From positions 1-11,935 of the forward strand of contig DKMQ01000064.1 of NCBI GenBank assembly GCA_002470565.1: a stretch of DNA of 11,935 nt, read 5' to 3'. The notes beneath the pieces were generated by a model that worked only from the letters and a program-made list of their open reading frames with translations, was not told the origin of the DNA and did not search any database. Below, piece after piece: positions 1-8,034 of this stretch. Position 1 is the first letter of the stretch. Every line of letters begins with the position of its first letter. The DNA comes from Oceanospirillaceae bacterium UBA7410 (GTDB lineage Bacteria; Pseudomonadota; Gammaproteobacteria; Pseudomonadales; Balneatricaceae). The translations under genes were made by a program, and so were the position numbers.

Positions 1-1211
1 CGATGCACATGGGATAACATTTCATCATCCATTACAAAGGCTTCAAACGATACCCCAAGCAAACTGGCCATCATGCCCGAAGATTCATACACCATGTTGC
101 CCCCGGCTAAACCACACGCTAGTGCCGAAAGGGCTTTTTCCATACCCATCTGAGCATCAGGAGCTTTAGCATCGGTCATACTAGATGCACATCCAGAGGG
201 CAAGCCCAAACTATTGGAGAGTTGAGCTGAAGCAGCATTAAGCAATGCCATCTCACCACCACCACCGCGAAAAGCCCCCGTGCGAAGATCTATAACTAAT
301 GGCCAATTAGAGAATATCATTGGATAACCTGGCTCAAATACATTCACCATAACCAGCGCTGCTAGAGTTTCTGCCAAGGTTAAAGCCAGTGTGCCTGCCA
401 GTGGCGCAGGCGACGTCGCCCCTGTCATGCCAGCCACAATATTACTCATAGGCACGCCGTGTTTCATACATTCCAAAGCCACCATTACTGCATCTTCACC
501 ATATTTAAGCGGCGAAATAACGGGGCTAATATGGGCTTTGCAAAATGGCTTTTCTGCAAATTTACCAGGCCCTCCTAAGGCCATGTCAAACATTTCTACA
601 ATGGGAGCCACATGCTCTGGCAACGTAAAACTTGTCGCCACAGGTTTAGTGGTGCCTTTTAACAAAGCATAGGCTGTGTTGATGTCTAGCTCATACAAAT
701 CAGGCACATCGGTGGCCACACAGCAGCGAGTAAACCAAGCCACGTTGGGTAACTGATCTACCAAACGAGTAAGGTCGTGCAAATCGGTTAACGTGGATGA
801 TCTGTACACCCCAGTGTGTAAATCTAACGTTTGCACTGCAGCGCCACCGGTACCAAAGTAAACTTTGTCTGCGCCTACCTCGATATTATGCTTTGGGTCG
901 CGGCCATAAAAAGTAAATTGTTTACATGCCCCTGCGATAATTTTTTCAACCATTGCAGGTGGATAACACAAACGGCCTGCATCATTTAGCCTTGCGCCAT
1001 ATTCCAACGCCTTATCAAGCAATATGGGCGGCACATCTGCCATGCCTATCTCATCTAAAATCTTCAAAGATTCAGTATAAATACGTTGCACTTTTGCAGG
1101 CGTTAGCGGCTGATACTGCCCACCAGCCTGCCCAGGTGCGCAAGGGTTTGTAACTGGTGGTTTAGCGCGCTGTGCGTGCTTGGCTGCTCGTGCAGAAGGT
1201 CGTCTAGCCAC
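1..1211 (-). CDS. MttB-superfamily (trimethylamine methyltransferase-like) methyltransferase, non-pyrrolysine, 3' end outside window
   Basis: The minus strand reads open for 403 codons from a GTG at 1211 to the window edge. I translated it codon by codon and found no stop or frameshift. Recognisable family stretches are an N-terminal LTPAKVQRIYTESLKILDEIG, YFGTGGAAVQTLD, a GGGGEMALLNAASAQLSNSLGLP-type core and a last visible SFEAFVMDDEM. Known members move a methyl group from a methylamine or quaternary amine (trimethylamine, glycine betaine, proline betaine, carnitine) to a corrinoid protein in the cytoplasm. The archaeal trimethylamine enzymes carry an in-frame UAG for pyrrolysine about two thirds along. 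That region is covered here without any stop, so this is the non-pyrrolysine type and the substrate is open. The GTG start is supported by an AGG at 1220-1218, six bases upstream and overlapping the previous gene's TAG. Roughly 90-120 residues are missing on the left. The corrinoid partner and its reactivase are not visible. Confidence 0.9.
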   Translation of the reverse strand, partial: MARRPSARAAKHAQRAKPPVTNPCAPGQAGGQYQPLTPAKVQRIYTESLKILDEIGMADVPPILLDKALEYGARLNDAGRLCYPPAMVEKIIAGACKQFTFYGRDPKHNIEVGADKVYFGTGGAAVQTLDLHTGVYRSSTLTDLHDLTRLVDQLPNVAWFTRCCVATDVPDLYELDINTAYALLKGTTKPVATSFTLPEHVAPIVEMFDMALGGPGKFAEKPFCKAHISPVISPLKYGEDAVMVALECMKHGVPMSNIVAGMTGATSPAPLAGTLALTLAETLAALVMVNVFEPGYPMIFSNWPLVIDLRTGAFRGGGGEMALLNAASAQLSNSLGLPSGCASSMTDAKAPDAQMGMEKALSALACGLAGGNMVYESSGMMASLLGVSFEAFVMDDEMLSHVH

Positions 1212-1218
1212 GGGGCAC

Positions 1219-3657
1219 CTACTCTTCTTTGCTGCGTGGCTTTAGATTTTGGGGGTCGTATAAACACCGATCCACCTTTTTAGCTTGGTAATGGGTGCCT
1301 ATAATTTGGATGGTGAAATCATCCGCCGCTTTGGCCACATCAGCTTTAATGTAGGCATAGGCTAAATTTTTGTTAATGCGGTGGCCATAGCCTCCTGAAG
1401 TCACTACCCCTACCTGCACACCCTCATGGAAAACAGGATCACCACCATGGGCAGGCGCTACATCAGTCATCACTTCAAAGGTGCATAAGGTGTGTCCACA
1501 GCCTTTTTCGATAGCCGCTAACAACGCCTGCTTACCCACAAAGTCTTGTTTGTTTAGGTTAACAAAGCGATCTAGGCCTGCTTCTATAGGGTTAAATTCA
1601 TCAATAATGTCAGCCTTCCAATGCAAGTAGCCCTTTTCCAAACGCATAGATTCGGTTGCATAAAGGCCAAACTTAGTTAAGTTAAAGGCTTTTCCAGCAC
1701 TATCTAGTAAGGTCCATACTAAGTAGAGTTGCTCATTGGGAATATGCAATTCGTAGGAAAGCTCTCCAGAAAAGCTCACACTCATGGCTAGCACTTGTGC
1801 ATGCCCTAAGGTCATCGGACGTGCTTGCATCCAACCAAATCCTTTTGCACTCCAATCACAACGAGGTGATAAAGACTGCAATAAATCGCGCGACTTAGCT
1901 CCTGCAACGACCAAGATGGTATGGCTACTAGCCATTTCTGTAAGCGTCACTGTCGCTGGCATTGTGGTAGCCAAATAATCTCTATCATGCCATTCTGCAG
2001 CGGCAGCACTGCCATACCAGAAGTGATTTTCTCCTAGCTTGGCAAGGGTAGCCTCACACAGCATGCGGCCATTTTTATTGAGCAAGTAGCACAAACGAAC
2101 TTGGCCTACTTGCTTGGGTATACCGCCACACACCAAATGATCTAGCCATTGTTCTACGCCTTCACCTTTTAGTTCATAACGATTAAAACCAGACACCTCC
2201 ATCACACCTACATCTTTTTGGAGGGCGGCTATTTCTTGTGCCACAATAGGATGAGATTCATTAAAGCGGTAGGTGGCTGTTTCTTCAAAATCTGGCGTGG
2301 GTTTGAACATCAGCGCCCGTTCCCAGCCATTGACTGTGCCCCATATGGCACCCAGCTGGTCTAATACTGGATAAAGTGGCGTGGTACGAGCAAGCCTTGC
2401 TGCAGGGCGCTGCTCATGAGGCATGTGGTAATGGAACTCGTTTTGGTAGTCTTCTATGGCTTTAAGACAAGTGTTTTCTGTATTCGCATACTGCGTAAAA
2501 CGACGAGGGTCTGTGTACCAAGAGTCCCATTCAGACTGACCAGATACAATAATTTCTGCCAAAATTTTACCATGACCGCCACTTTCCCCAATGCCAGCAC
2601 GAAGGCCAATGGCACAATAGGCATTTTCGATCCCAGGAATGGGCCCGATCAATGGAGCACCATCAATAGTATAGGTGATTGGGCCGTTAATAATGGTGTG
2701 AATGCCTGCGGTTTGTAGCGCTGGTAAACAGTCAAAAATACCTTCCATATTGTCTAAACAACGATCTAGGTCATCTGGACACAGGGCTTTAGTAAAGTCT
2801 GGACTGATGCCGTCCATACCAAAGGTTTTACACCCCTGCTCATACACCCCTACTAACAATCCATTCTTTTCTTGGCGGCAGTAAAAGTCATCACGCGGAT
2901 CACGGATAATCGGCACGCGCTTATCCAAAGCTTCAAGTTCTGGCATAGTATCGGTCAGAAAATACATGTGTTCCATGGAAGTGACGGGGTGGTTAACGCC
3001 AAGCATATTACCCACTTCATTCACTCGATAACCTGTGGCATTCACTACTTTTTCACAGGTAATGTCACCTTTAAGGGTATGTACTATAAATTCGCCATTG
3101 GCTTTGCGAGTAATATTTTCTACTGGGTTAAAGCGATACACTTTAGCGCCAGCTTCACGGGCTTTACGAACCATGGCAAACGTAATACCTGCGGGGTCAA
3201 TGTCGCCATCTAATGGATCCCACCAAGCGCCCAACAGACCTTCTGGATTAACAAGGGGATGGCGCTTAGCAATTTCGGCTGTGTCAATAAACTCCATGTC
3301 GGCACCCATGCCATTAGCCATACCGACCATGTGCTTGTAGGTGTCTACTTGCGCTTTGGTGTTTGCAAAGCGCATACCACCTGTAAAATGGTAAGCAAAA
3401 GGAAAATCTGCATCTTCAGCCAACTTTTTGTAGAGTTGAATACTATGGCGTTTAAGGGCAACAGCGGTCTGGTTAGCGCCAAACTGAGTCACTTGTGCTG
3501 CAGCATGCCAAGTGGACCCAGAGGTCAGCTCATCACGCTCTACTAAGGCAATGTCAGTCCAACCGTGGTCTATAGCCAAATGATAAAAAACTGATGCACC
3601 CGCAATGCCACCGCCAATAACCACCACACGTGCGTAAGAATCTACCCGTTCACTCAT
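1219..3657 (-). CDS. FAD-dependent N-methyl amine oxidoreductase with C-terminal GcvT (aminomethyltransferase) domain, dimethylglycine/sarcosine dehydrogenase type
   Basis: The 812-residue protein has the two-part layout of dimethylglycine and sarcosine dehydrogenases, close to their bacterial length. Residues about 10-370 are a DAO-type FAD domain with VVVIGGGIAGAS at 11-22 and the GSTWHAAA motif, whose His51 matches the histidine that holds FAD covalently in DMGDH. A short linking FAO_M-like segment follows (about 373-430). Then comes a GcvT half (about 435-700), with FSGELSYELHIP and MRLEKGYLHWKADI, and a GcvT C-terminal barrel including VGVVTSGGYG. The family oxidises an N-methyl group and passes the one-carbon unit to tetrahydrofolate. 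The exact substrate cannot be read from sequence. The frame stays open to 3714, but I prefer the ATG at 3657: the FAD domain begins right after it and AGAGG sits about eight bases upstream. It is the first gene of a minus-strand operon with the MttB-like gene, seven bases apart, and is divergent from a LysR regulator. Confidence 0.92.
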   Translation of the reverse strand: MSERVDSYARVVVIGGGIAGASVFYHLAIDHGWTDIALVERDELTSGSTWHAAAQVTQFGANQTAVALKRHSIQLYKKLAEDADFPFAYHFTGGMRFANTKAQVDTYKHMVGMANGMGADMEFIDTAEIAKRHPLVNPEGLLGAWWDPLDGDIDPAGITFAMVRKAREAGAKVYRFNPVENITRKANGEFIVHTLKGDITCEKVVNATGYRVNEVGNMLGVNHPVTSMEHMYFLTDTMPELEALDKRVPIIRDPRDDFYCRQEKNGLLVGVYEQGCKTFGMDGISPDFTKALCPDDLDRCLDNMEGIFDCLPALQTAGIHTIINGPITYTIDGAPLIGPIPGIENAYCAIGLRAGIGESGGHGKILAEIIVSGQSEWDSWYTDPRRFTQYANTENTCLKAIEDYQNEFHYHMPHEQRPAARLARTTPLYPVLDQLGAIWGTVNGWERALMFKPTPDFEETATYRFNESHPIVAQEIAALQKDVGVMEVSGFNRYELKGEGVEQWLDHLVCGGIPKQVGQVRLCYLLNKNGRMLCEATLAKLGENHFWYGSAAAAEWHDRDYLATTMPATVTLTEMASSHTILVVAGAKSRDLLQSLSPRCDWSAKGFGWMQARPMTLGHAQVLAMSVSFSGELSYELHIPNEQLYLVWTLLDSAGKAFNLTKFGLYATESMRLEKGYLHWKADIIDEFNPIEAGLDRFVNLNKQDFVGKQALLAAIEKGCGHTLCTFEVMTDVAPAHGGDPVFHEGVQVGVVTSGGYGHRINKNLAYAYIKADVAKAADDFTIQIIGTHYQAKKVDRCLYDPQNLKPRSKEE

Positions 3658-3789
3658 GCTATAACCTCTACTACTGGCCCTGATAAAGTCAGCACCTAAA
3701 TTAATGATGATCACAATTTACTCACCCAAAGGTGTTCACACAAGCAAAAAGTATTGCTTTATGGTTCAAAAATATTCAACAATAGACCC
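3658..3789. promoter_or_regulatory. divergent promoter region between the demethylase operon and the LysR gene
   Basis: This 132-base AT-rich gap separates two divergent genes, the classic LysR arrangement. On the minus strand TTGTGT (3743-3738) and TAAATT (3720-3715) are spaced by 17 bases and would start transcription about 50 bases before the demethylase ATG. On the plus strand TTCACA (3735-3740) and TTTATG (3758-3763) are also spaced by 17 bases, starting about 20 bases before the LysR ATG. The two -35 boxes overlap. They sit on a short dyad, GTGT-TC-ACAC, at 3732-3741. Matches to consensus are only partial (three to five of six), so these are candidates. I could not assign a convincing T-N11-A LysR box. 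Confidence 0.4.
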
Positions 3790-4665
3790 ATGAAACACTC
3801 TCTACCCCCTCTGGAATCGCTCAAGGCTTTTGAAGCCGCGGCAAGGCGCTTAAGTATTACCTTAGCAGCAGATGAACTGTGCCTCACTAAAGGCGCAGTA
3901 AGTTATCAAATCAAACGCTTAGAGCAGCATCTTGGGCAGCCATTATTTAAACGGACAACGCGCCAGATTTTGCTCACTGATGCTGGCCAAATGTTCTATC
4001 AAACCACTCAAAAAGTATTTGCAGACCTGTCTAACCAGATACGCCTGCTCAACCAAAACCACCAGCAAAATTTAGTGATTGCAGTCACAAGCTATGTGGC
4101 CTTGCGCTGGTTATCACCAAAATTAGCCAGTTTTTGCGCCCAAAACCCTGATATTAATGTCATTATTCAGCATGCCATCAATCAACCTCATTTTAGTCAA
4201 CAAGGTGTAGATATTAGTATTCGTTGGCAAGAATGCTTAGGCGGTTTAAGTAGCGACTCTAAAATACAATTGCCCATGCCCATGTTTGCTGTGGCCAGCC
4301 CAAGGCTAATAGAGCGTTATCAGCTGCTAGCAGGCGGCTTAGATAGGCCAGAAAATCTTGGCCAAGCGCCTTTTTTGAGCATTCCTTTATTATGTGAAGA
4401 GAGAGATTTGGATATGTGGCAGCTGTGGTGCCAAGGGCAACCCCTAACCAACCCTAGGCATATGATAGAAGATGCCAATGTTAGAGTGCAGGCAGCTATT
4501 GATGGCCAAGGTATTATGCTGGCAGATGCTTTGATGCAAAACGAAATAAATAATCATAGCCTTGTGCCTGTGAGCACCCACCAATTGCTAGGTTATGGGT
4601 ATGCTATTTCTCCTCATTCTGCCAACCCTCAAGTGCAGCTATTAATGCGCTGGTTACAAACCTAG
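3790..4665 (+). CDS. LysR-family transcriptional regulator, GcvA-like
   Basis: The 291-residue protein opens with PPLESLKAFEAAARRLSIT, the signature opening of GcvA-type LysR proteins. A winged helix-turn-helix follows at about residues 20-65 (AADELCLTKGAVSYQIKRLE, then LFKRTTRQILLTDAG). After it come a linker helix and a substrate-binding-like effector domain from about residue 90 to the end. Length is normal for the family. An in-frame TTG at 3754 would add 12 residues, but homologous N-termini begin at the ATG at 3790, so I use that. The ribosome site is weak with either start. It is divergent from the GcvT-fused demethylase and upstream of two permease genes after a 79-base gap. Inference: it senses a pathway metabolite and controls the demethylase operon, its own gene, and perhaps the permeases. 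The effector is unknown. Confidence 0.9.
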   Translation: MKHSLPPLESLKAFEAAARRLSITLAADELCLTKGAVSYQIKRLEQHLGQPLFKRTTRQILLTDAGQMFYQTTQKVFADLSNQIRLLNQNHQQNLVIAVTSYVALRWLSPKLASFCAQNPDINVIIQHAINQPHFSQQGVDISIRWQECLGGLSSDSKIQLPMPMFAVASPRLIERYQLLAGGLDRPENLGQAPFLSIPLLCEERDLDMWQLWCQGQPLTNPRHMIEDANVRVQAAIDGQGIMLADALMQNEINNHSLVPVSTHQLLGYGYAISPHSANPQVQLLMRWLQT

Positions 4666-4666
4666 G

Positions 4667-4707
4667 AACACTTATTTTAACTAGTGTTATCAGCCACAAA
4701 AGTGGCT
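4667..4707 (+). other. two consecutive short hairpins between the LysR and first EamA genes
   Basis: Directly after the LysR stop, AACACT (4667-4672) pairs with AGTGTT (4683-4688) across a 10-base loop. Four bases later AGCCAC (4692-4697) pairs perfectly with GTGGCT (4702-4707) across AAAA. Neither is followed by a proper T-run, so they are poor intrinsic terminators. They might attenuate read-through or protect the 3' end of the LysR message. They are short enough that chance is possible. Confidence 0.3.
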
Positions 4708-4744
4708 ATAGTGAGCAACCAAACTTTTATTAGAAGCCTGCCAT

Positions 4745-5620
4745 ATGTCTAGCACCTCAGAAAATCTAACAGGCATGCTTTACATGACCCTATCCATGGG
4801 GTCATTTACGCTAGCAGATTTAGCTTTAAAGTGGGCCTGTGAAATATTACCCACCGGGCAAGTGATGCTCATTTTGGGCTTGGGTTGCTGTGCTTTATTT
4901 TGGTCTGTCACTCAGCGCAACCAAGAAAAAGCCTTTAGTCGGGTGTTTTTCCTGCCTGCGGTGCTGCTGCGCACCTTTGGTGAAGCAGTGGCTGTTATCT
5001 TCATTTTTCTAGCCCTGATCCATTCTGCTTTTACTTCTGTGGCAGCTATTTTACAAACATTACCTTTATTAATGACGTTGATTTCATTCATATTTTTGGG
5101 TGAAAAAGTAGGCATGCACAGGCTTTTAGCTGTGTTGGTGGGTTTTGTAGGTGTGCTATTGATTATACGCCCAGGCCTTGAAAGCTTTGATGTATTTTCT
5201 TTGTATGCAGTGCTTGCCGTGGTTGGCATGTCAATGCGCGATGTAGGTTCGCGCTTATCACCTGCTAGTATTTCTGCATCGATGTTAGCGCTTTATGGTG
5301 CTATGACATTTGTAGTGGTTGGGTTGGTGATGATGTATTTTGGCGGCAGCAAAGTGCCCTCTTTAGAGGCTAGCATGTATTTGATAGCGATGATCTTATT
5401 TGCCTCAAGTGGCAGCTATTACGCCACTAAGGCTATGCGCATAGGCGAAGTGTCGGTTATTAGCCCATTGCGCTATACGCGCCTATTGTTTGGCATGTTG
5501 GTAGGGGTATTTATTCTTAAAGAACAGCCTGATCAATACATGCTTTTAGGTTCAGCCATTGTGGTGATGGCTGGGCTTTATGTGTTGTTTAGAGAACAAC
5601 TTCAGCATAAAACTCAATAA
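4745..5620 (+). CDS. DMT-superfamily (EamA domain) permease, first of three
   Basis: The protein has 291 residues and about ten hydrophobic segments (roughly 8-27, 37-54, 66-90, 94-116, 124-142, 147-163, 178-199, 209-226, 233-256, 262-285), arranged as the two EamA repeats of drug/metabolite transporters. The first repeat ends in the usual LVGFVGVLLIIRPG and the second in a Pro-Leu-Arg-Tyr stretch followed by LGSAIVVMAGLYVLF. It acts in the inner membrane. DMT proteins import or export amino acids, vitamins, purines and amines, and sequence alone does not give substrate or direction. The stop overlaps the next permease start by one base, so the two are probably translated together. The ribosome site (AGAAG) is weak. 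Being next to the LysR and demethylase genes suggests an N-methylated or amino-acid-like solute, which is inference. Confidence 0.88.
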   Translation: MSSTSENLTGMLYMTLSMGSFTLADLALKWACEILPTGQVMLILGLGCCALFWSVTQRNQEKAFSRVFFLPAVLLRTFGEAVAVIFIFLALIHSAFTSVAAILQTLPLLMTLISFIFLGEKVGMHRLLAVLVGFVGVLLIIRPGLESFDVFSLYAVLAVVGMSMRDVGSRLSPASISASMLALYGAMTFVVVGLVMMYFGGSKVPSLEASMYLIAMILFASSGSYYATKAMRIGEVSVISPLRYTRLLFGMLVGVFILKEQPDQYMLLGSAIVVMAGLYVLFREQLQHKTQ

Positions 5621-6510
5621 TGAACCAAAGTGGTCTTCACCTGAGCGACCTTCACAAGGGTGCCCTGCTTATTCTATTGTCTGAGATGGCATTGGTGCTT
5701 ACTGGGGTGATGATTCACGCACTTGTAAAACACGTCCCCACCGAAGTATTGGTATTGGCACGCAATGGTCTAGGCTTATTGTTTTTTATGCCTTGGTTGT
5801 TGCGTAATGGTACCCGATGCGTGGTTACTTCTAAGCTACCACTTCATTTATCCCGTTCTTTGATCGGCCTTTGCGCCATGTATTGCCTGTTTTATTCTTG
5901 GGGGCATTTACCTCTAGCCCAAGCTGCACTGCTAAAACAAACAGCTCCTTTATTTATTCCTATTGTTGGTTTTATTTGGCTTAAAGAAAGCATAAGTGCC
6001 TGGACTTTTATAGCTATCTTAGTAGGCTTTGTAGGTGTGTGGGTGGTGCTAAACCCTAGCCAGCACACACAAATACCCTGGGTGGCTTTGCTTGCTATTT
6101 TTGGCGCATTTTTAGGGGCTACCGCTAAAGTGGTAGTGCGTAAACTAACGCTGACCCAAAGCAGCCTGGTGATAGTGTTTTATTTTTCTTTGTTTAACAC
6201 CTTGTTTTCCCTAGTGCCTGCCATATTGGTATGGAATACCCCAAGCCTTTTATTGCTGGCGGGCATGGCATTAATGGCAGGATTTGCCACCTTAGCACAG
6301 CTGCTTTTAAGCAAAGGGTATCGTTATGCACCTGCAGGGCAATTGGGTGCATTCACTTATGGTTCAGTTATTTTTGCAAGTATATTAGGCTGGTTGCTTT
6401 GGGATGAACTAGTCACCTTTGAGGCGATGATAGGGATGGCTTTAGTGGTGGCCTCTGGTGTGATTGTATTATTAGCTTCAACTAGATCAAAAGCCTCAAG
6501 ATCATCCTAA
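5620..6510 (+). CDS. DMT-superfamily (EamA domain) permease, second of three
   Basis: This 296-residue membrane protein again has about ten segments in two EamA repeats. Features include VLARNGLGLLFFMPWLL in helix 2, PLAQAALLKQTAPLFIPIVG in helices 3-4 and LVGFVGVWVVLNPS closing repeat one. In the second half, YRYAPAGQLGAFTYGSVIFA stands before the last two helices. Its ATG shares one base with the stop of the first permease (TAATG at 5618-5622) and has no clear ribosome site of its own. That points to translational coupling and matched amounts. The two permeases share the LVGFVGV element but differ elsewhere, so they look like diverged paralogues, not a recent duplication. They could form a heteromer, as some DMT pairs do, or handle different substrates. 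Nothing in the sequence decides between these. Confidence 0.88.
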   Translation: MNQSGLHLSDLHKGALLILLSEMALVLTGVMIHALVKHVPTEVLVLARNGLGLLFFMPWLLRNGTRCVVTSKLPLHLSRSLIGLCAMYCLFYSWGHLPLAQAALLKQTAPLFIPIVGFIWLKESISAWTFIAILVGFVGVWVVLNPSQHTQIPWVALLAIFGAFLGATAKVVVRKLTLTQSSLVIVFYFSLFNTLFSLVPAILVWNTPSLLLLAGMALMAGFATLAQLLLSKGYRYAPAGQLGAFTYGSVIFASILGWLLWDELVTFEAMIGMALVVASGVIVLLASTRSKASRSS

Positions 6511-6654
6511 ACTTAAGATGAGCTTTACCTGCTTGTTGTTTTTAATGAGTTTGCTAAATTGCACTATGATCTTAAACAGCACTGTGTAATAGTGTTGCAT
6601 TAATTATTGCTTGTCATTAAGCCCTATCAATCGCAACACAAAGGCAACAATCTC
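6511..6654 (+). promoter_or_regulatory. gap before the amidase: possible promoter and hairpin
   Basis: This 144-base AT-rich gap separates the second permease from the amidase. TGTAAT at 6585-6590 matches a -10 box in five of six positions, but I see no good -35 at the right distance. The same bases form the loop of a hairpin in which CAGCACT (6577-6583) pairs with AGTGTTG (6591-6597), one pair being G-U. No T-run follows. The gap is long enough for the amidase and third permease to have their own promoter. An AAAGG at about 6640-6644 serves the amidase ATG, ten bases on. Confidence 0.3.
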
Positions 6655-8034
6655 ATGCACTTAGCTCCTTTTTTAAGCATTTACGATATCCATGAAAAGG
6701 TGTTGGCTGATGCAACATATGCTATTGATTTAATACACCAAGCCCACGCACATATAGAGCAACATGAGCCGCAGTTACAAGCATTTAGGGCCATAGGAAC
6801 GCCTTCATCCACTAACCAAAAAGGCTTTTTGTCTGGTGTGAGTGTGTCAGTTAAGGACCTTTATGCTGTGACGGGTTTTGATACTTTCGCAGGCTCGCCC
6901 TTAGCACTAAACGAATTTGATACCTCAGGCACTTTAGTAGAGCGTCTCACAAAGGTTGGCGCCCATGTTTGTGGTAAAACCCACACGGTAGAATTTGCCT
7001 TTGGTGGCTTAGGCACCAACCCCCATTGGCCAGTGCCGGTCAATCCATTTGATACCCAACAACACCGTGTGCCCGGTGGCTCTAGCTCTGGTGCACCCGT
7101 ATCATTATGGATGGGAGCTTGCCAGCTGGCCTTAGGTTCAGACACTTCAGGCTCTGTGCGTGTGCCTGCCGCCTTTTGTGGCACATTTGGCCTTAAAACA
7201 AGTGTGGGTAGATGGGAGAAAGATGGCATTGTGCCTTTATCACCCAGCATTGATACTGCTGGGCTTTTGGCCCTAACTGCAGCTGATGCATTATGGGGAT
7301 TTGCAGCGCTAGACCCTGCCACCAGCAATAATCCTCAAGCATTTATTGCGCAAAATACGGCCACACCAAAAAGCCTTAAAGGTGCTCGTATCGGCGTGAT
7401 TACAGCTCTATTTGAAGGCTGTGAGGGCGGTATTGATACGCGTATATTAGCAGCCCTAGCTCAGCTAGAAGCACAAGGTGCAATTTTAGTAGATCTGGAC
7501 TGGCCTTATCTGGAACAAAGCTATGAACTATTTTCACAAGGTGGTTTTTCGGCTTTAGAATTTCCTGCATTTATCCGTTCCAAAGAGCGTAAACCATGGT
7601 TTGATCAATTAGCACCCAGTACCAAAATGCGCTTTGCTCATCTTACAGATGCGGATATGAATGATGCCCCTGCACGTATTGCCGAAAAAAGTGCGCTTAT
7701 AAATACCTTTAACCAAGCCGCAGAAGAAGTGCTAAAAAGCGTGGATTTTGCAGTGTGTCCAACCTGCCCTATTAGTGCACCCACTTTGGCCTATGTAGAA
7801 AACAGCATGGAACATTATAAAGAGCGCAACTTCAAAGCCTTGCGCAATACCCAAGTGGCTAATCTACAGCACCTTTGTGCCACCACACTGCCTTGTGGGT
7901 TGGATGACTATAATATGCCATTAGGTTTGCAAATAATGATGGGGCATAACCAAGATCAAGAGTTGATGCTGTGGAGCGTTGCTGTGGAAACTATTATCGG
8001 TGATGCACTGCATCACTATGGTAAGGCATCATGA
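6655..8034 (+). CDS. amidase-signature family hydrolase
   Basis: The 459-residue protein is a full-length amidase-signature enzyme, probably cytoplasmic. The Ser-cisSer-Lys triad is complete: Lys67 in SVSVKDLY, the cis-Ser143 opening the GGSSSG block (141-146), and nucleophile Ser167 in GSDTSGSVRVP (161-171). The 24-residue spacing between the two serines matches family members such as GatA and FAAH. These enzymes cleave carboxamides to acid plus ammonia. The group is broad, and there is no GatB/GatC neighbour, so a catabolic amidase fits better than the tRNA amidotransferase subunit. I chose the ATG at 6655 over an in-frame TTG at 6607 because AAAGG lies upstream and family N-termini start near here. 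Its TGA overlaps the next permease start by four bases, so the permease may carry the amidase's substrate or product (inference). Confidence 0.92.
   Translation: MHLAPFLSIYDIHEKVLADATYAIDLIHQAHAHIEQHEPQLQAFRAIGTPSSTNQKGFLSGVSVSVKDLYAVTGFDTFAGSPLALNEFDTSGTLVERLTKVGAHVCGKTHTVEFAFGGLGTNPHWPVPVNPFDTQQHRVPGGSSSGAPVSLWMGACQLALGSDTSGSVRVPAAFCGTFGLKTSVGRWEKDGIVPLSPSIDTAGLLALTAADALWGFAALDPATSNNPQAFIAQNTATPKSLKGARIGVITALFEGCEGGIDTRILAALAQLEAQGAILVDLDWPYLEQSYELFSQGGFSALEFPAFIRSKERKPWFDQLAPSTKMRFAHLTDADMNDAPARIAEKSALINTFNQAAEEVLKSVDFAVCPTCPISAPTLAYVENSMEHYKERNFKALRNTQVANLQHLCATTLPCGLDDYNMPLGLQIMMGHNQDQELMLWSVAVETIIGDALHHYGKAS

Noticed and set aside
391..672. Plus-strand open frame of 93 codons at the left end
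   Set aside because: It lies antisense within the uninterrupted MttB-like gene, which has clear family motifs on the minus strand.
1..1211. A pyrrolysine-type MttB with an in-frame UAG
   Set aside because: Full translation of the visible 403 codons shows no stop, including the region where pyrrolysine lies in archaeal enzymes.
2872..3340. Long plus-strand open frames (about 100-113 codons) opposite the FAD/GcvT gene
   Set aside because: They are antisense to a well-supported gene, have no family features, and reflect the codon pattern of the real gene.
5081..6060. Recent tandem duplication of the first two permeases
   Set aside because: They share only the LVGFVGV element and the general fold; the rest of the protein sequences differ strongly, which fits old paralogues.
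6502..6545. Terminator after the second permease (TCATC/GATGA stem followed by a T-rich stretch)
   Set aside because: Only five pairs with a ten-base loop, and the T-rich stretch is 12 bases away and broken by G.
6577..6597. Hairpin before the amidase as an intrinsic terminator or riboswitch
   Set aside because: The stem has only seven pairs including a G-U, no T-run follows, and no known riboswitch core is visible.
6861..7328. A 155-codon minus-strand open frame opposite the amidase
   Set aside because: It covers the conserved catalytic region of the amidase on the other strand, its translation is proline/serine-rich and unlike any family, and it has no neighbour or ribosome site.
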